From assembly GCF_000224145.3 (NCBI RefSeq), contig NC_020173.2, forward strand, positions 3,140,499-3,204,498: 64,000 nt of DNA. The letters are read 5' to 3'. Origin of the DNA: Ciona intestinalis. Lineage: Eukaryota > Chordata > Ascidiacea > Phlebobranchia > Cionidae. Every line of letters begins with the position of its first letter. Position 1 is the first letter of the stretch. The translations under genes and the position numbers were made by a program. Below the pieces are notes generated by a model, which worked only from the letters and a program-made list of their open reading frames with translations, did no database searches and was not told where the DNA came from. Positions 10,100-22,840 of this stretch are shown in pieces.

Positions 10100-13000
10100 A
10101 TGGCAAACAGCTCTTTACAAGCAGTCGGCCTTGTACTTAGCGTCATAGCTGCCGTGTGTACAACCCTGGCAGTTATTCTACCAGAATGGAGAAAGAATGA
10201 TCCTAAAGGTGAAGTCATAGAGGCGGTTGTTCGTCATCAAGGTTAGTTATGACGTATGAATGGCATTTGGAAGTATTTTTTGGCAACGATTCGGCCAGTA
10301 AAAAAACAATAGTAGAGTGGGGGAAGATGGGACACCTTTGGCACATCTAAATATTTTGATCGTGTTTTGAACATTTAACAACGGTCTCTATAGGAGTCGT
10401 GAGAATACACTTTTATAATTCTTTAAATGTTCTTTGTTTAATACCAAATGGGACGAGAAAATGGAACGAAAAAGTGTTCCATCTTCCCCCACCTTACCAT
10501 AGATTAAAAACCTTTAAATTGGGATTTTGAAATAAATTTATGGTAAAACATAAATACCTTGGCGTGCCCCAACCCAGACCTCACCCATATAAAATAGGGA
10601 TATGTTCGTATGCATACAAAACATGCAAAATGACGTTTTGGTTTCCCAAAATAAATCACATTTTTCAAACTCTGTCGAAAATACGCGTGGGCGTAAAAAT
10701 ATCAATCAATTTAAATTTAAACTGACACCTTAAAAGCGAAAACTGTATGGAATCAGTGCAACCTTATCTTTTAAGTTGGCGATAACAAAAGTAAAATAGC
10801 AAGTCTGAAAGTGAACACAAGTGCCCTTCAAAGGGCAATTTACTCCACAATTTTACAATTATATAGACTTGGCTGGCTCAAGTTCTAGTTAATATGGGAA
10901 ACAAGCGTTTAACAACAGTTTATGTTTGTTTATTTCGTTTAAATGGACTGTAAATCAAATTAGGACCTGGGTTTAGTATTTCTGTATGTTTAAAAATTGT
11001 GATTCTATTATACTGAGGAGCAAGATGAATACCGAATAGCGCATAATATCAATTATTTCCTAATGGTGTTATTATCAATTAACAACGATTTTAAGAGAAT
11101 AAAAACATACAACTTTCCGCAACCTAACTGTAGTCCTTCGGTTAACACAACTTTTATGCTTTCTGTGACCAAGTAGAATGTATGTCACTCAACCAAACAA
11201 TATACTTTGGGGTTAAGCACATATCTAAACCCTTCGTTCTGTTTCAGGTATTTGGTTGAGGTGTACTTCTTACTCGACTGGTATTTGGCAATGCGATGAC
11301 TTTGATGCTTTCTTTCTCGGTCTCCCTGCTCAGTTGCAGGTAAGACTTCATTCCGGTTGTTTTAACTTTTATTGGGAGTATATGGACAAATCTCTGGCTC
11401 CCTGTCGATTTTTAATATAGGTGATGTATACTTGATTTGACTTGTTTTACCACGGCCTATACTAGAGATCTCTAGTATAGGCCGTGGTAACACAAGATAT
11501 CTCTAGTATAGTCTAGTATTAGGCCGTGTTTTAACTAAATGAGACTGTGTTATTGGTAGTATACTGTACTGATAAATCTCAGGCTCTCTGTTGATTTTTA
11601 AATTGGTTGTTTTTATACACCAGCCACACACGGTGTATTCATTTACTTATGCTCATTGTAAAGTAATAAATTTGAATTTTTGGGAAGTTTTCCACTGTTT
11701 TTTTTTAAACAAAATCATACATTGGTTTCACAGCCAGTATTAGTCATGATATATATTGGTTTCAAGCGGGCAATAACACAAGTTTAACTTGAAGTCAGGC
11801 AATCTGTTATAGCTAGGGTCACGGTGTTCGGTTTTCTGTAATAATTTACCGGTGAAATCCAATGGACCAGAAAACCAGTCAAAATATACGCTTGGACGCC
11901 TTTTGTAAAGGTTGGGCTTTCTGTTGTTAAAGTGAAACTTCACAAAAGTTTATCTCTCAGTGAATACGTATTATGTCCACCCATTCCTATACAGTACGAC
12001 GGGCACTGTTAGCACATAATATCCCATATTTTCTAGTCGTGTTTTAACAACGTTTTTTGGTTGTGATGCAATTAAAAACGTTCTTAAGTCGTTTAAATAA
12101 ATGATACGTTTAAATAAATCTGTAAATATTCTTTATTACTACCAAATGGGACGATGGTTGAGAATGAAAACATAAAGATAACCCATCTTACCCCAACCTA
12201 CTATAACTTATTTGATCAGTACAAAAGTATAATAGTGTTGTCCTTATAATGAATGCTTTGTTATAAACAAAACCTTTGGGGAAGTGGCTTGTGGTTTTTT
12301 AACAAAACTGAAACAGTTTGAAAAGCACTTAACTCGAACAAGTTAAATGTGGTTGGCAAGCACATAACATGGACAAATACGATAGCGAATACCAATTTCT
12401 TAAAACAACGAACAGAAAGGAAAAAGCAACAAAACTACAGTCTTTAAAACACAAAGTAAAAACTACTTGAGAAAAAGAGACAAATACGAGCGTCACTGCA
12501 AAACCCACAATATAAATTAACTTATATATTAAGACAGCAAAACAACGTCGTTTTTTGAGTCGTGAGGGTAAGGTCATCACAATTTGCTTACCGTCAAATG
12601 GGACTAAAACGATAATGAAAATGTGGACTATTTATATATATACCCCAAAACGTAATATATAGTAGGATGGGGGGAGATGGGATACCTTTTCTTTTTTATT
12701 TTCTCTTCCCATTTGGTAATAAACAAGCTTTAAAAGAATTATAGACCGTTTACTCACGACTCCCAGCCCACTATTAACTGTTTAAAACACGGTCAGGATA
12801 TTTGAATATTAAGTGCTAAAGGTGTCCCGTCTTCCCCCACTCTACTATATATGTTGTGAACCAAAGACCATGTAACATATAGAAGAATACGACGTTTTAA
12901 ACAACATTAAACGCAAATGAAGTTAGCAGACGAAAACACGGGAATCAGATACCACAGACGCTTGGTTCTATTCAATTTCTTATCGAAACATCATTCCATT

Positions 13001-14369
13001 ATGCTTGAATTGTTTTGAACAAAGCGTTAAAACGTCTTTAAAGCGTCCTATACGAGACCTGCCCTACACTGTACATGCTAAATCGATTCTAAATCGATTA
13101 ATATCCAACTCTGGTGACAAGAACTTTTTACAAAACTTTTTAATACATACAGTTACAAATAACACTTTAACTTCCAAAGGCATTATTGATGGTTTTAATT
13201 TTGAAAAGAAACGATTGGAAATGAAGACATGTGTGTCATGTATTACACAATATATCAAATGATCACTACATGGTAGTTATCGATGACAAAGGTATTTCAT
13301 ATAGAACCGCCTCAAAATTGAAGCGCATGAAAAAATGAATGAAAATGTCGTGTAATCGGAGAGTGCACATGTGTTGTACATGAATACACTTTTGTGTGTT
13401 ATTATAAGTATAAGAAGACTTTAATTTGAAATTGAGCATGAGTTATAAAAACTTCTTTTCATATTTTGTGGAATTTTATACCAGCAGCGTGGGCTCTTGT
13501 TTCCTAAATAATACTGATGTATTTAACTAAACGTATTTCTCTTAACCCGCAGGTAGCCAGAGGTTTGGCGCTTTGTTCCGTAGTGTTCGGTTTCTTCGGG
13601 ATTATGTTGTCAATCTTCGGTATGGAGTGCACAAGGTGTATTGAGAATAACCCGAAGACAAAGACTAGAATCGCTCTCATCGCGTCTGGCTTCTTTATCG
13701 CTTCTGCATTGAGTATTGGGATCGCCGTGTCTTACTATGCGAGCCAGGTGAGTGTGTGTAAGTATATAGTGGGGAATACAACAGAAAAAAAAACAATAAG
13801 AAAGATATCTTGTTTTCTTCGTACCGTGGGGTACCGACAGTCGTTAAAACGCAATTTCCGTTGTGTGTCTCGCCGAAGGTTATGTGAACTCTGTTATGTC
13901 TCGCCACCCATCTCGTCTGCAGTCAAGCAATCTAACAGAACTGTACAACCATAGTCTACTGAAGTGTACTATACGGCGCCAACCGAAATATTCCTTGTTT
14001 ACTACCAAATGGAAAGATAAAGATAAAAAATCCGACTTATACCAACAACTTTACTTTAAACTACAGAAACAAACCATTCTAAATTTGTATTACGACTAGG
14101 TCGCGCAAGAGTACACGGCCTCCAGCATTCTACTTGTCAATGACCTTGGACAAAGATACGTGTTCGGTTCATCTCTCTTCCTAGGATGGGCTGCCATGGC
14201 GATTGGAGTCCTTGGAGGAGCAGTGATGATGTGTGGAAGCTTCTACGTTGATAAGGAGGAGGATGAATATTGGAACAAAGGAAGAGTAGGACGAGGAGTC
14301 AGGAGAATGAGGAGCAGCTTCCGTCAGAGCTTCAGACCAAGAGTTACAAAGGATGCAGATTACGTCTAA
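10100..14369 (+). CDS. CLDN: Claudin (tight-junction four-pass membrane protein)
   Basis: Four exons, 10100-10241, 11248-11339, 13553-13747 and 14100-14369, join in frame to 232 residues, the usual claudin size. The start ATG at 10100 gives MANSSLQAVGLVLSVIAA, matching the family's MAN...GLQ opening. The first extracellular loop has the claudin signature: Trp in LPEWRK, then GIWLRC and a second Cys in GIWQC (family W...GLW..C...C). Membrane segments are near residues 7-27, 80-100 (ALCSVVFGFFGIMLSIFGM), 115-138 (IALIASGFFIASALSIGIAV) and 163-187 (GSSLFLGWAAMAIGVLGGAV). MECTRCIENN after TM2 equals the MKCMKC motif. The basic tail ends in DADYV, a C-terminal PDZ-binding YV as in vertebrate claudins, where ZO proteins bind. 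Intron 2 (2.2 kb) is filled with MITEs and a perfect palindrome. The claudin subtype cannot be assigned. Confidence 0.95.
10309..10502 (-). mobile_element. MITE copy (type 1, reverse), claudin intron 1
   Basis: Full copy: starts atagtagagtgggggaagat and ends gtgttccatcttcccccacc ttaccata. Terminal inverted repeats of about 30 bp are clear. Confidence 0.9.
11447..11490. repeat. Perfect 44 bp palindrome, claudin intron 2
   Basis: The arm 11447-11468 is the exact reverse complement of 11469-11490 with no spacer; the centre is AGATCT. A diverged third copy of one arm (tctctagtatagtctagta) follows at about 11500-11530. Confidence 0.9.
11989..12204 (-). mobile_element. MITE copy (type 2, reverse), claudin intron 2
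   Basis: Starts tacagtacgacgggcactgt followed by tagcacataatatcccatat, has taccaaatgggacgatggtt inside, and ends aacccatcttaccccaacct actata. The middle is expanded by an imperfect duplication around cgtttaaataaat. Confidence 0.7.
12659..12849 (+). mobile_element. MITE copy (type 1), claudin intron 2
   Basis: Starts tagtaggatggggggagatg and ends ggtgtcccgtcttcccccac tctactata, flanked by TA-rich sequence consistent with a TA target site. Confidence 0.9.
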
Positions 14370-15038
14370 TTTTCAAAGGAATTGCTACTAACAAGTTCAA
14401 GCTGTTTGTAGAAAACACATTTAAGTTGTTTTATTGTGGCAAACTGCTCGTTTAAATCAACGAATTTCGTGCGGGCTGCGATCTGTTAAAGTTGTTTGTT
14501 TTGTATTTAAACCAGCAAATGTTTTGGCAACGATAAGGCCAAATTACTTATAGAGCTATTCTTAGACCGTTACTTCATCACTTTTTTCTATGTATTCTTT
14601 ATCAAGATACTTTGTTATTTTTTTCATCTTCTAATTTTGAACCAAAACTTTTTTGGCGGTTGAACCTAATCCGTGTATATTGAAGCATAGTTTTTCCTAT
14701 TCTTAGCTACTGGCCGTAGGCTGCTTTGCAGCGTGTGTTTTGTAAAGCCTTTAAAAACAAGGAGTAGTAAATAGAAAAATCATTAAACACTTTTTTTTCT
14801 TTAAAACAGTGTTTCAGTACTGTTTTTAAGTGTCGAATTAATGTAACCTATCTATTCTCGCGTGGTGGGGCAGCACGAGGTGTATGCAACAGAATACAGG
14901 TGTTCTAACGACTGCCGTGTTGCGCCACCGTACAAGGATAAATAAGTAATAGTTTTGTATAAAACTGGCTCATGCAGAACTAGAAAAATACACAAAGGAA
15001 TTTTATTCCAAGAATACAAAGTGTAAAAGATGAAAGAA
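14370..15038. other. Claudin-LOXL tail-to-tail spacer
   Basis: 669 bp holding the two 3' ends. No gene is seen. A short repeat with imperfect inverted ends lies at 14850-14948. Confidence 0.6.
14850..14948. repeat. Short inverted-end repeat, 'gcgtggnggggcagc' family
   Basis: About 100 bp. The left end tctcgcgtggtggggcagca is roughly inverted at the right end (gttgcgccaccgtacaagga). The core is itself near-palindromic (ggtgtatgcaacagaataca, ggtgttctaacgactgccgt). Related pieces lie at 23650-23760, 20820-20850 and 42720-42775. Confidence 0.55.
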
Positions 15039-18000
15039 TTAAGGGTAGACTTCCGATGTGTAATAACGTATCAATATCTCTGGGTCAAAGTCATCAGCTG
15101 AAAAGGAAATAATAATCATTAAAATAAAACATTTGTATTTTGTGAATAATAAAACAGCAGTATGGACTAAATTGGCATCAAACAAAAATCTAGTTTCTTG
15201 ATTGAGTAGCATCAGTCTCTTATGAAAATCAAATTTTATAGAGTCTATTCTTGTTTGCGGCATATTCGGTAGCACTCGCTGTATTCTGTTATAACGCAAC
15301 AAGGATCGTCCAACAATTGGAGTTCTAGATCAGGCTCGAAACATAATTTTTTCAAATTTCTTACGTATATGACAATTCCATGCCCAAACTCGACTTCCAT
15401 CATATTGTAAATTACAAATAACCTCGTTGTTTCCAAAATCGGATTCCGCAACCAAAGTACCAGGATTGACACGAATCTAAAACAAACGATATTCATTAAA
15501 TTATCATAGAAGTGATGTTAACTTAAACTCACTCTTATTAAGTAGTTTCCAGCAGTAATATCAGAAATGTCAATCCACTGGCAATCTATGTTGTACCTGT
15601 AAAAATAAGACACAAAATTAGGGCAACAAGTGCTAGAAATAAACTTGTTTTTAACAGAAAAAAAAACTTAATAATGTTTACAATAAGTTCAAACACATGG
15701 ACACAGTTAAGTTGTACAAAAACATCTATATGCTGTTTCCACCAAGTTCATCATGAGTTTGTAACTTGAAAGTTCACAAAACAAACAATTGCTACAAAAT
15801 CTTTTACACTTCATTCACAAAATATCAATTGTATTATGTTAACAGACTTACTTGATAAGGATTTGAACCTGGTACTTACTGGTAATTATCTGCACAGCCC
15901 ACAGCAATACCTTGCACCCCTCCACCAGGCTGATCGCAATCAAAACGTGGAGAAACACCCGGGGAACATTCGCTATCTTCCAAACAGAAGCTTGCTTTGT
16001 GTCCTTCAGCTACTTTGGTGAAGTTAAGATCAAGTATATCGTAATGTGTGAACTCAGCCATGCTGTGGTAATGCCTGGGGGAGGATAAAGATGTTCGTTT
16101 AAACAGTGTCTTACCTATTCCAGTTTATATAGGACTATAATGGTTGCACAAGAGATGACAAACTGTGTATTAGAACGATATGCTTTCCTTAGCAAAACAG
16201 TGAAGTGCAGGCTTTGTAAGTGTTGTTAAAAAGAATATGTCAAAAAAATGTTTGTTCTGTAAAAAAATTCCAGACCCTACCACGAGTAAAACCAAGGAAT
16301 AGCTAACTTAATGTCCTTGTTCAATAAATAAAATATTGATGCTCAGACAAAATTAACCAAATATAAAAAAATTAACCAAATATAAAGCTACCCATGGCAC
16401 TGATGCCAGATCCACTGGTCCTGGCTCCTCGCAGGTCGGAAGTCGGCTCTTCCTCTGTTCCAAACTCTTGTTGAGAAACGGAGGAGTCGACGAGATCCAT
16501 AAGGCCAATCCATCTTTGCAGCAGAGGGCGATAGACAACCTTCCTCAGCTGGGTAGTGAAATATGGAAATAAGTTTTAATTTGTAAACAATTATATGAAT
16601 GTGTTGATACTTAGGTAAATGGAAAATATTAGGGACTTAAAATGATTTTGGTTTCAAAATCTTTTATATGCTTATGATTGGGTAAGAGTTGCTGAAGTTA
16701 TGGCAGTGTGTGAAAACCAGACATAACTTTTGGTTGGTTTGATCATTTATAGTCTTGTGGGTGGGAACTTATCCATTGTTGCCACTTCCATGCCCACAAT
16801 CAAATTGCTGAAACTATTGCAGTGTGTGGATAAGCAGGCATGACTTTTATCTCTTTGTCATTTTTATCTTAACTGTCCATTATTACTATTAAATATACTC
16901 ACATGCACAATACAAGTTATGCAGCGGTCGATCTTCTAAATGAAGAGATTGTTGTAGAAGAGGAATATCCTGCATCAGATCAGGGGATACTGGAATAAAA
17001 AAAAAATAAATATAAAGTACATCATTAACATATCTTTATTATCAAATGGAGAACATATCAATGGGACATAACATGGGTTTCTTATCATGCACCACATGTG
17101 GGTGGATCACCTTAAGCCGGCCTATAAGTAGCAAAGGTGATTCTTTTTGGTTATTTTTTTGTGTGGGCACGCAATTTGGATGACCAAATATTGATCACAG
17201 ATTTGAGCAAATATTGTAACTATCTTGCTCAGAGTTAACATTGGAGCTATTTATTAAACCATTAATGTGTGTATTTAATTGCTAAATTAAATAACAATAG
17301 ACATGCACTGTACGACTGAGCTAATGGTACAAGTCGACTCCTAGGGATAAAAAGCCAAAGTAATAAACTTACATTCAGTGCAAATAACTCCAGCAAATGG
17401 AGTTGAGGATCGGTGTGGATCTCCACACACTGACAAACTTCGCCCATCACTTGGACAAAACTGTAAGGCTAGTTCATCTCCTTTACAGTGGATGCCAGTC
17501 ATTGCAATCTCGGTGATGTTTTCAGTTCCAGGGAAGAAATAAACATCCTGTGTTTTGTGAAAATATGTTCAATAGTGAATACAAGCATTAAGCTGACAAT
17601 TTTTTAAAAGGGTTTATACTTTTAACAAAATCTGGGGTCACATTGTTAAATTACAGGTAAAGTTTATAACTGAGAACAAATTTCACCTAATTTTCACCTA
17701 AATTCCATCTATAAGTTATTATGTTCTTAAACACTTGATGTCATCTTTTTTTCCAAAATGATGTCACCTCAGGCATCCCTAATGTTACGCCTATGACTCA
17801 CCTTTAAGAGCCTGAACCATAAAATAAGGATCATTGCATAGGTGTGTATAGGCAAAAGTGCAAATGCCAAACTTCTACCAGCAGCATTGACTTACCTTTA
17901 GAGAATGAAGAGCAAACCCGAGACCAAGTTGTCGACACACAACCATTGCCTCTTTCATTGTCCAATCATTACTACACACCGCTCCCCACCTTTTCCTTAT

Positions 18001-21000
18001 CTTCACTTCTACTCGACCCTCCATTGGGTTACGCCCTCCAACCAGCCGTATCTGTCAGAGTGAGAATAAGGAAATATTTTTTGTAAAAAGCCAGTAAAAG
18101 TTCTTTTTGCAGTTTTTTTTTATTTGAAAAAAACAGGGTTTTCTCTGCCATATCGCAACACATCAAATTGCTATAGGGGATACCAACTCAATGTTGCCGA
18201 TGCAGTCATGCTACTTGCGGTCACTAGGTTATGAAACTAGCGGTAACTAGGTTATACTTGAGTTGCCGGGAAAAAACAGTCTTTATAACATGGGTCTTGG
18301 GTGTTCTGTTTCATACACCTCGTGCCCACTTGAGTTACAACAAAGGTAAAATATAGTTTGTAACCACAGTTTAACAAATAAGGCTCCCACTTACCCTTTG
18401 ATTTGCATTGAACTGTGGAACATAGCAAGCCACGCCAGCATCATGTTCATGATTGCATTCTGTTAGTTCTGAATCCTCATACCCCTCAGCACTTGTGGAT
18501 ATGTAACCATGTTGACAATCGCTCAACTGTGTCTCGTTACCACGACAATTCAAATCGGTCAACCATATTGGACCATGTCCTTGAAAAAGTAACAGCATAA
18601 TTTTTATACTAATAAAAATATTGGTATTTAAACATTATGGTTTTTCAATGGTTCTAAATGAACATAAGAAAAATGCTTACCAGTTCATTAACGAACACTT
18701 TATAAACAAGACACAAAGTGCTCTACAATTCGGCATATTAGTTTTATGCTACACATGGACAGGTTTTAACTTGAAGAGCAAGACACATCAGGAAATCTAG
18801 AATTCACACCAGATTTGTCCCATAACACAACCACCCAGCTACAATATTGCTAAGTAATAAAGCAAATCCCTCAAAATATAAATCGTTACCGACAATTTAA
18901 AAAGATAACAGTGTAAATAAAAATGGTATTAAACATTACAGTCAACAACACACCTGCACCAAAATATGAATTAATAATTTCCCTCTTAGCCGTCCCAAAC
19001 CCAAGCTCCCTACATGCGACATTAGCTGCCCATAAATTCCATCCGCGATGACAAACAGTTCCCCATCTACCAGACCTCATCACTTCTAACCTGCCCTCTC
19101 CTTCTGCTGATCCAACTTTTAATCGGATCGTTTCCTGCCTCTGTGGTGAATGTGAAAGATTTGTTAAAATAGATAAGCAATGAACATAGGCCTCAGGATT
19201 TCAATTTTTACCAGAACGTGTAAAGACTTTGTCCAAATGGAGTAACACTCATGGTCATTAAACACAAGAAACCTCATTGATCATATGGCAATTTATCAAA
19301 TATGTATATCTGTATCACATTATCACATATGTATATCATAGATTGTATGGCAATTTATCACATATGTATATCTATGGTTTTAGTTTTGTTGCAGACTGGG
19401 TTTAGAATATAAGCTCCTTTGACATAAATCAAATAGGCCCCAACAAAGACAATATAGGAATGACTGAAAATTCTTACCAAGACATTATGTTTTCTGTGTT
19501 TTCTTCTTTTTCCTCCTTTTTTGAAATTCCCTCTTGCGTACTTTGGACCAGGAATACATCTTGTTATCAGTGGTTCACCAGGGCAGGTGTTGTATGCACT
19601 TATATCCACATTTTGAAACTTGCATTGGGACACTTTATTCTCAGTGCCTATACATGTAATGTTGCTCAACCAATAGTAATGCTTTTTTCTTGCCCTGGCT
19701 CTGGTTAGGAAATATGCAAGTTTTATTGCTTTTGCTGCAAAAAATAAGCGAGACTCTGGTTTAGGCTATAAGACACATATGGTGAACTTCAAGTGAGCAT
19801 GGAGTGTATGAACACATCATGCGTGCCTGTTGTTTAAGAAGACACTCATGCTGGGACTTGACAGTAAAAATAAGGTAAAAACAAAATATTGTAGTAACAC
19901 ATTTCGATGACAGATTTATAGTTTACAAGTAGACTATACAATTCAATGAAATCTTACACCACTCACAAATATTGGCTCCTATCCGTAATTTCCTCTGCTC
20001 TAGGAAATCCTAGCTGTCCACAAATCACAGATGCCGTGTTCAAGTCCCACCCAGTTGAGCAAACTTTCCTCCATTTCTTTTGATGGTAAAACTCTACGTA
20101 ACCGTCTAGTTGTGGAAGACGTTTTCTGTGCCCCCTTGGCGGTTTAAGACGGATAAAATCAAGACCTTCGTCCCCAGTCTGTCAGCAGATGTAAATATTA
20201 CTTACAAAACTGCTTTTCGTATTATTAACAATTGATATTCACAAATTTTCGAGCCAAAACACATATTATAATAAACACGTGTGAAATTAAAAATGTCCCG
20301 CCTTTTTAGGTAGATATCTTATATTTATTAGCACTTCGGGAAGTTTTTGCAAGTTAAAAACTCGTTTATAAAAATAGGAATTCCCAAACTCTTAAAAGGG
20401 TAGCCTACATCGAATAAAGGCCCAACGTTCGCTGGTAAATACAAACTGACTTGCAAATTGCGGTGAAATCCCGGTAATCTTATTTTATTACACTTGACGC
20501 CTGCATCCTCGTGGTGAGAACAATCGTGGTTTTTCCAGCCGTTAAATTGGCAACTTGATATGATGCTTTCATCGCCGGTACACTGTACATTATCCATCAA
20601 TATGTCACCTGAAATATTTGAAGAATTTTATATAACGTGTGAAAATTTGCCACAGTGGTTGCGTTATTTAGTCCAGAGTAGACGTTAAATCTTCCAAGTT
20701 CGAACCCGTGACCATTATGTGCGTATGTGTCCACTTAACGACAATTATTTCAATCCAGTGATATCTTATTAGTAGTCCAAGCCAACGTCAGTCTAAATAA
20801 AACACACATGTTATGTTTAGTTTCGTTGTCGCGCCACGCCAGGATAAATAAGTAGAAAAAATATTCATATCGTTTGCCATTAGTTTTTATCACTTCATTG
20901 CTTTGGTCGTAATCGAATAGATAGTATGGTTTATATTTTCGCCAAAGCGATTTATTAAATTTCTGGAATACATAAACGTAAGGAGAAACGGGCAAATTAA

Positions 21001-22501
21001 ATAAGATTGCCACAAATATGCAGAAGTCTAGACCTAAGCTAAGTTCACCAAATGTCAATGCTTTTAAATGCCATAAACCTGCCCACGACCTATACGAGTT
21101 AATATTCTTGTATTACATCGTTTACTGTCGATAAACTAAATATCGTTTTCATACGTGAATTTTAAAACCTGTGTTTCCAAATGATAAATGTAATGAGTTT
21201 TACATTCTTCACCAAATTACATTTTATTTAAACGTCGGGAAATCGTGGTGGACAATTATGACAGTAGTTATCACACGGATGTTCCGTTTAGACACCTCGT
21301 CGTGCCTACTTACGAGTTACCATGTTTGCAACTTTGTGTCTTTTTTTGTTGGCATAATTTTCTGCTTGAAATTAGTGGGTCCATGTATGAAATATACCAG
21401 GACAACTAGTTTTGTATTATAGTAAGAGTCACATATCGCTGTTAGACAAATGTGCGGTTTATTACGTCAATATATAGCCGGTTTCCTTGATATGAAGGAA
21501 ACCAGGTTTTATCAGAGTTATTTACGATATGTGTATAGAACACTGTGTATTGTGTATCACTATGTATACTATATGCATTGTATATATAATGCCTATACTT
21601 CATTCTTGTGAGGTAATCCACATTTGGACGGGCGGAGAAGGATGGGACACTTTTTTATTCTATTTTTTGGTGCCATTTGGTAGTAAACAAAAAACATTTA
21701 AAAAATGTTAAACCGTATTTACAGGAATCTCTATAGATCGCTGTTAATTGTTTAAAACACGATCAGGATATTATGTGCTAAAGGTGTTTCTCGCCACCCT
21801 ATACTATATTATCAATCCAATATTTCCGTGACGGGTAAAGGCCATTACAGCGTTACAAATGTGTATGAAATATTACCCTATTAAAGGAAGACACAAGCCC
21901 GCCTGTTCTAAATCCACAATTAAAAAATGACATAAGATGACGTTAGATGCTAACCTTCCCCGGGACCGAACTTCCCGCTGTGCAAATACTCCCATGCCCC
22001 ATCATATCCCAACATCCTACACACAACGTTAGCAGCTTCAATATTCCAATCATCGTCACATATCGTTCCCCATTCCCCTCCGTGGTAAATCTCAACACGA
22101 CCCTCGTTCTCAGTTTTGCCTTCACGGAGCCGAATCTAAGATAAAGGTTTAGGTGTATTGTATATGATTAAAAGTATGGCAAGATAAAATTATACACCCT
22201 GTGCTCACTGTCGAGTTATAACATACGACGCGTCTTCTTATACACCAGACACACATGGTGTGTTCACATATATATAGTACTGGTGTCCCCACTCTACTAT
22301 AACCCATGCTCACTGTCGAGTTATAACATGGGTGTCCCCATATACACTGGCCCGCATGATGTATTCAAACACCTCGTTCTAACCAACACTCACCAACAAA
22401 GTATCATTCGATGCATTTGCTTCTTCTTGTGCTGTACAATCATTTACATAAAAGAACAGAAAGCAAATAAATAAACAAATATTGCTGCGAAGACAGTTCA
22501 T
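15039..22501 (-). CDS. LOXL: Lysyl oxidase-like protein with four SRCR domains (LOXL2/3/4 type)
   Basis: Secreted copper amine oxidase that oxidises peptidyl lysine in collagen and elastin. Fifteen exons, all in phase: 22394-22501, 21955-22135, 20451-20608, 19967-20178, 19478-19700, 18954-19140, 18395-18579, 17896-18051, 17373-17547, 16903-16989, 16392-16548, 15880-16074, 15533-15596, 15365-15476, 15039-15097. They give 752 residues; human LOXL2-4 are about 750-775. A signal peptide ([20 protein letters not shown]) is followed by SRCR1 ([20 protein letters not shown]), SRCR2 ([11 protein letters not shown]), SRCR3 ([11 protein letters not shown]) and SRCR4 ([20 protein letters not shown]), each split over two exons. 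The catalytic domain has copper ligands in [13 protein letters not shown], the LTQ lysine in [12 protein letters not shown], the LTQ tyrosine in CADNYQ just before [10 protein letters not shown], and ends [16 protein letters not shown]. The SRCR2-3 linker is strongly basic. It is an LOXL2/3/4 co-orthologue or paralogue; which one cannot be told. Confidence 0.97.
16672..16860 (+). repeat. Interspersed repeat, 'ggttgccactcccatgc' family, LOXL intron
   Basis: About 1.5 tandem units: gagttgctgaagttatggca, then a unit with gttgccacttccatgcccac and attgctgaaactattgcagt. It has the same family sequence as 1355-1512. Confidence 0.6.
21626..21808 (+). mobile_element. MITE copy (type 1), LOXL intron 2
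   Basis: Starts acgggcggagaaggatggga, has catttggtagtaaacaaaaa inside, and ends ctaaaggtgtttctcgccac cctatactata. Both ends have drifted. Confidence 0.8.
22196..22392 (+). repeat. Tandem repeat, 'gctcactgtcgagttataac' family, LOXL intron 1
   Basis: Two units containing gctcactgtcgagttataac and cacc/acaccagacacac blocks. The same family fills parts of introns in the P450 (41505-41645), SFXN5 (47618-47825) and MCOLN (54235-54430), with a unit of roughly 80-120 bp. Confidence 0.65.
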
Positions 22502-22638
22502 TCTATTTGCCCCCACTGGAACACAAAATACGTACATGATCATCGGTGAAAATTGTGCAATGTGTCACGCCTAACTTTAATCCCAGGTCTCCCGATGTGT
22601 CTGACAGTGTTAGACGATTGAAAACAGAGTAAGGAGTA

Positions 22639-22840
22639 TATAGTACGGTGGGGGGAGATGGGACACTTTTAGCACATAATTTCTAAATATCCTAACTGTG
22701 TTTTAAAGTTTAAACAATTAACAACGGCCTATGGGAGTCGTTAGGTTACGGTTTTTAAATTCTTTGAATGTGCTCAATTTAGTACCAAATGGGACGAAAA
22801 AAGTAGAAAGTGACCCATCATCTAAACCACCCAACTATAT
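22639..22840 (-). mobile_element. MITE copy (type 1, reverse), LOXL promoter side
   Basis: Starts tatagtacggtggggggaga, continues with tgggacacttttagcacata and the aatgggacg marker, and ends agtgacccatcatctaaacc acccaactata. Confidence 0.85.

Noticed and set aside
13517-14099. 145- and 78-codon plus-strand frames after claudin exon 3
   Set aside because: They read through the donor at 13747 into the intron; the spliced claudin frame explains the region.
15836-16538. Short frames on both strands around the LOX catalytic exons
   Set aside because: The true reading is the minus-strand LOXL frame with copper-binding and LTQ residues; the others are shadows or frames extended into introns.
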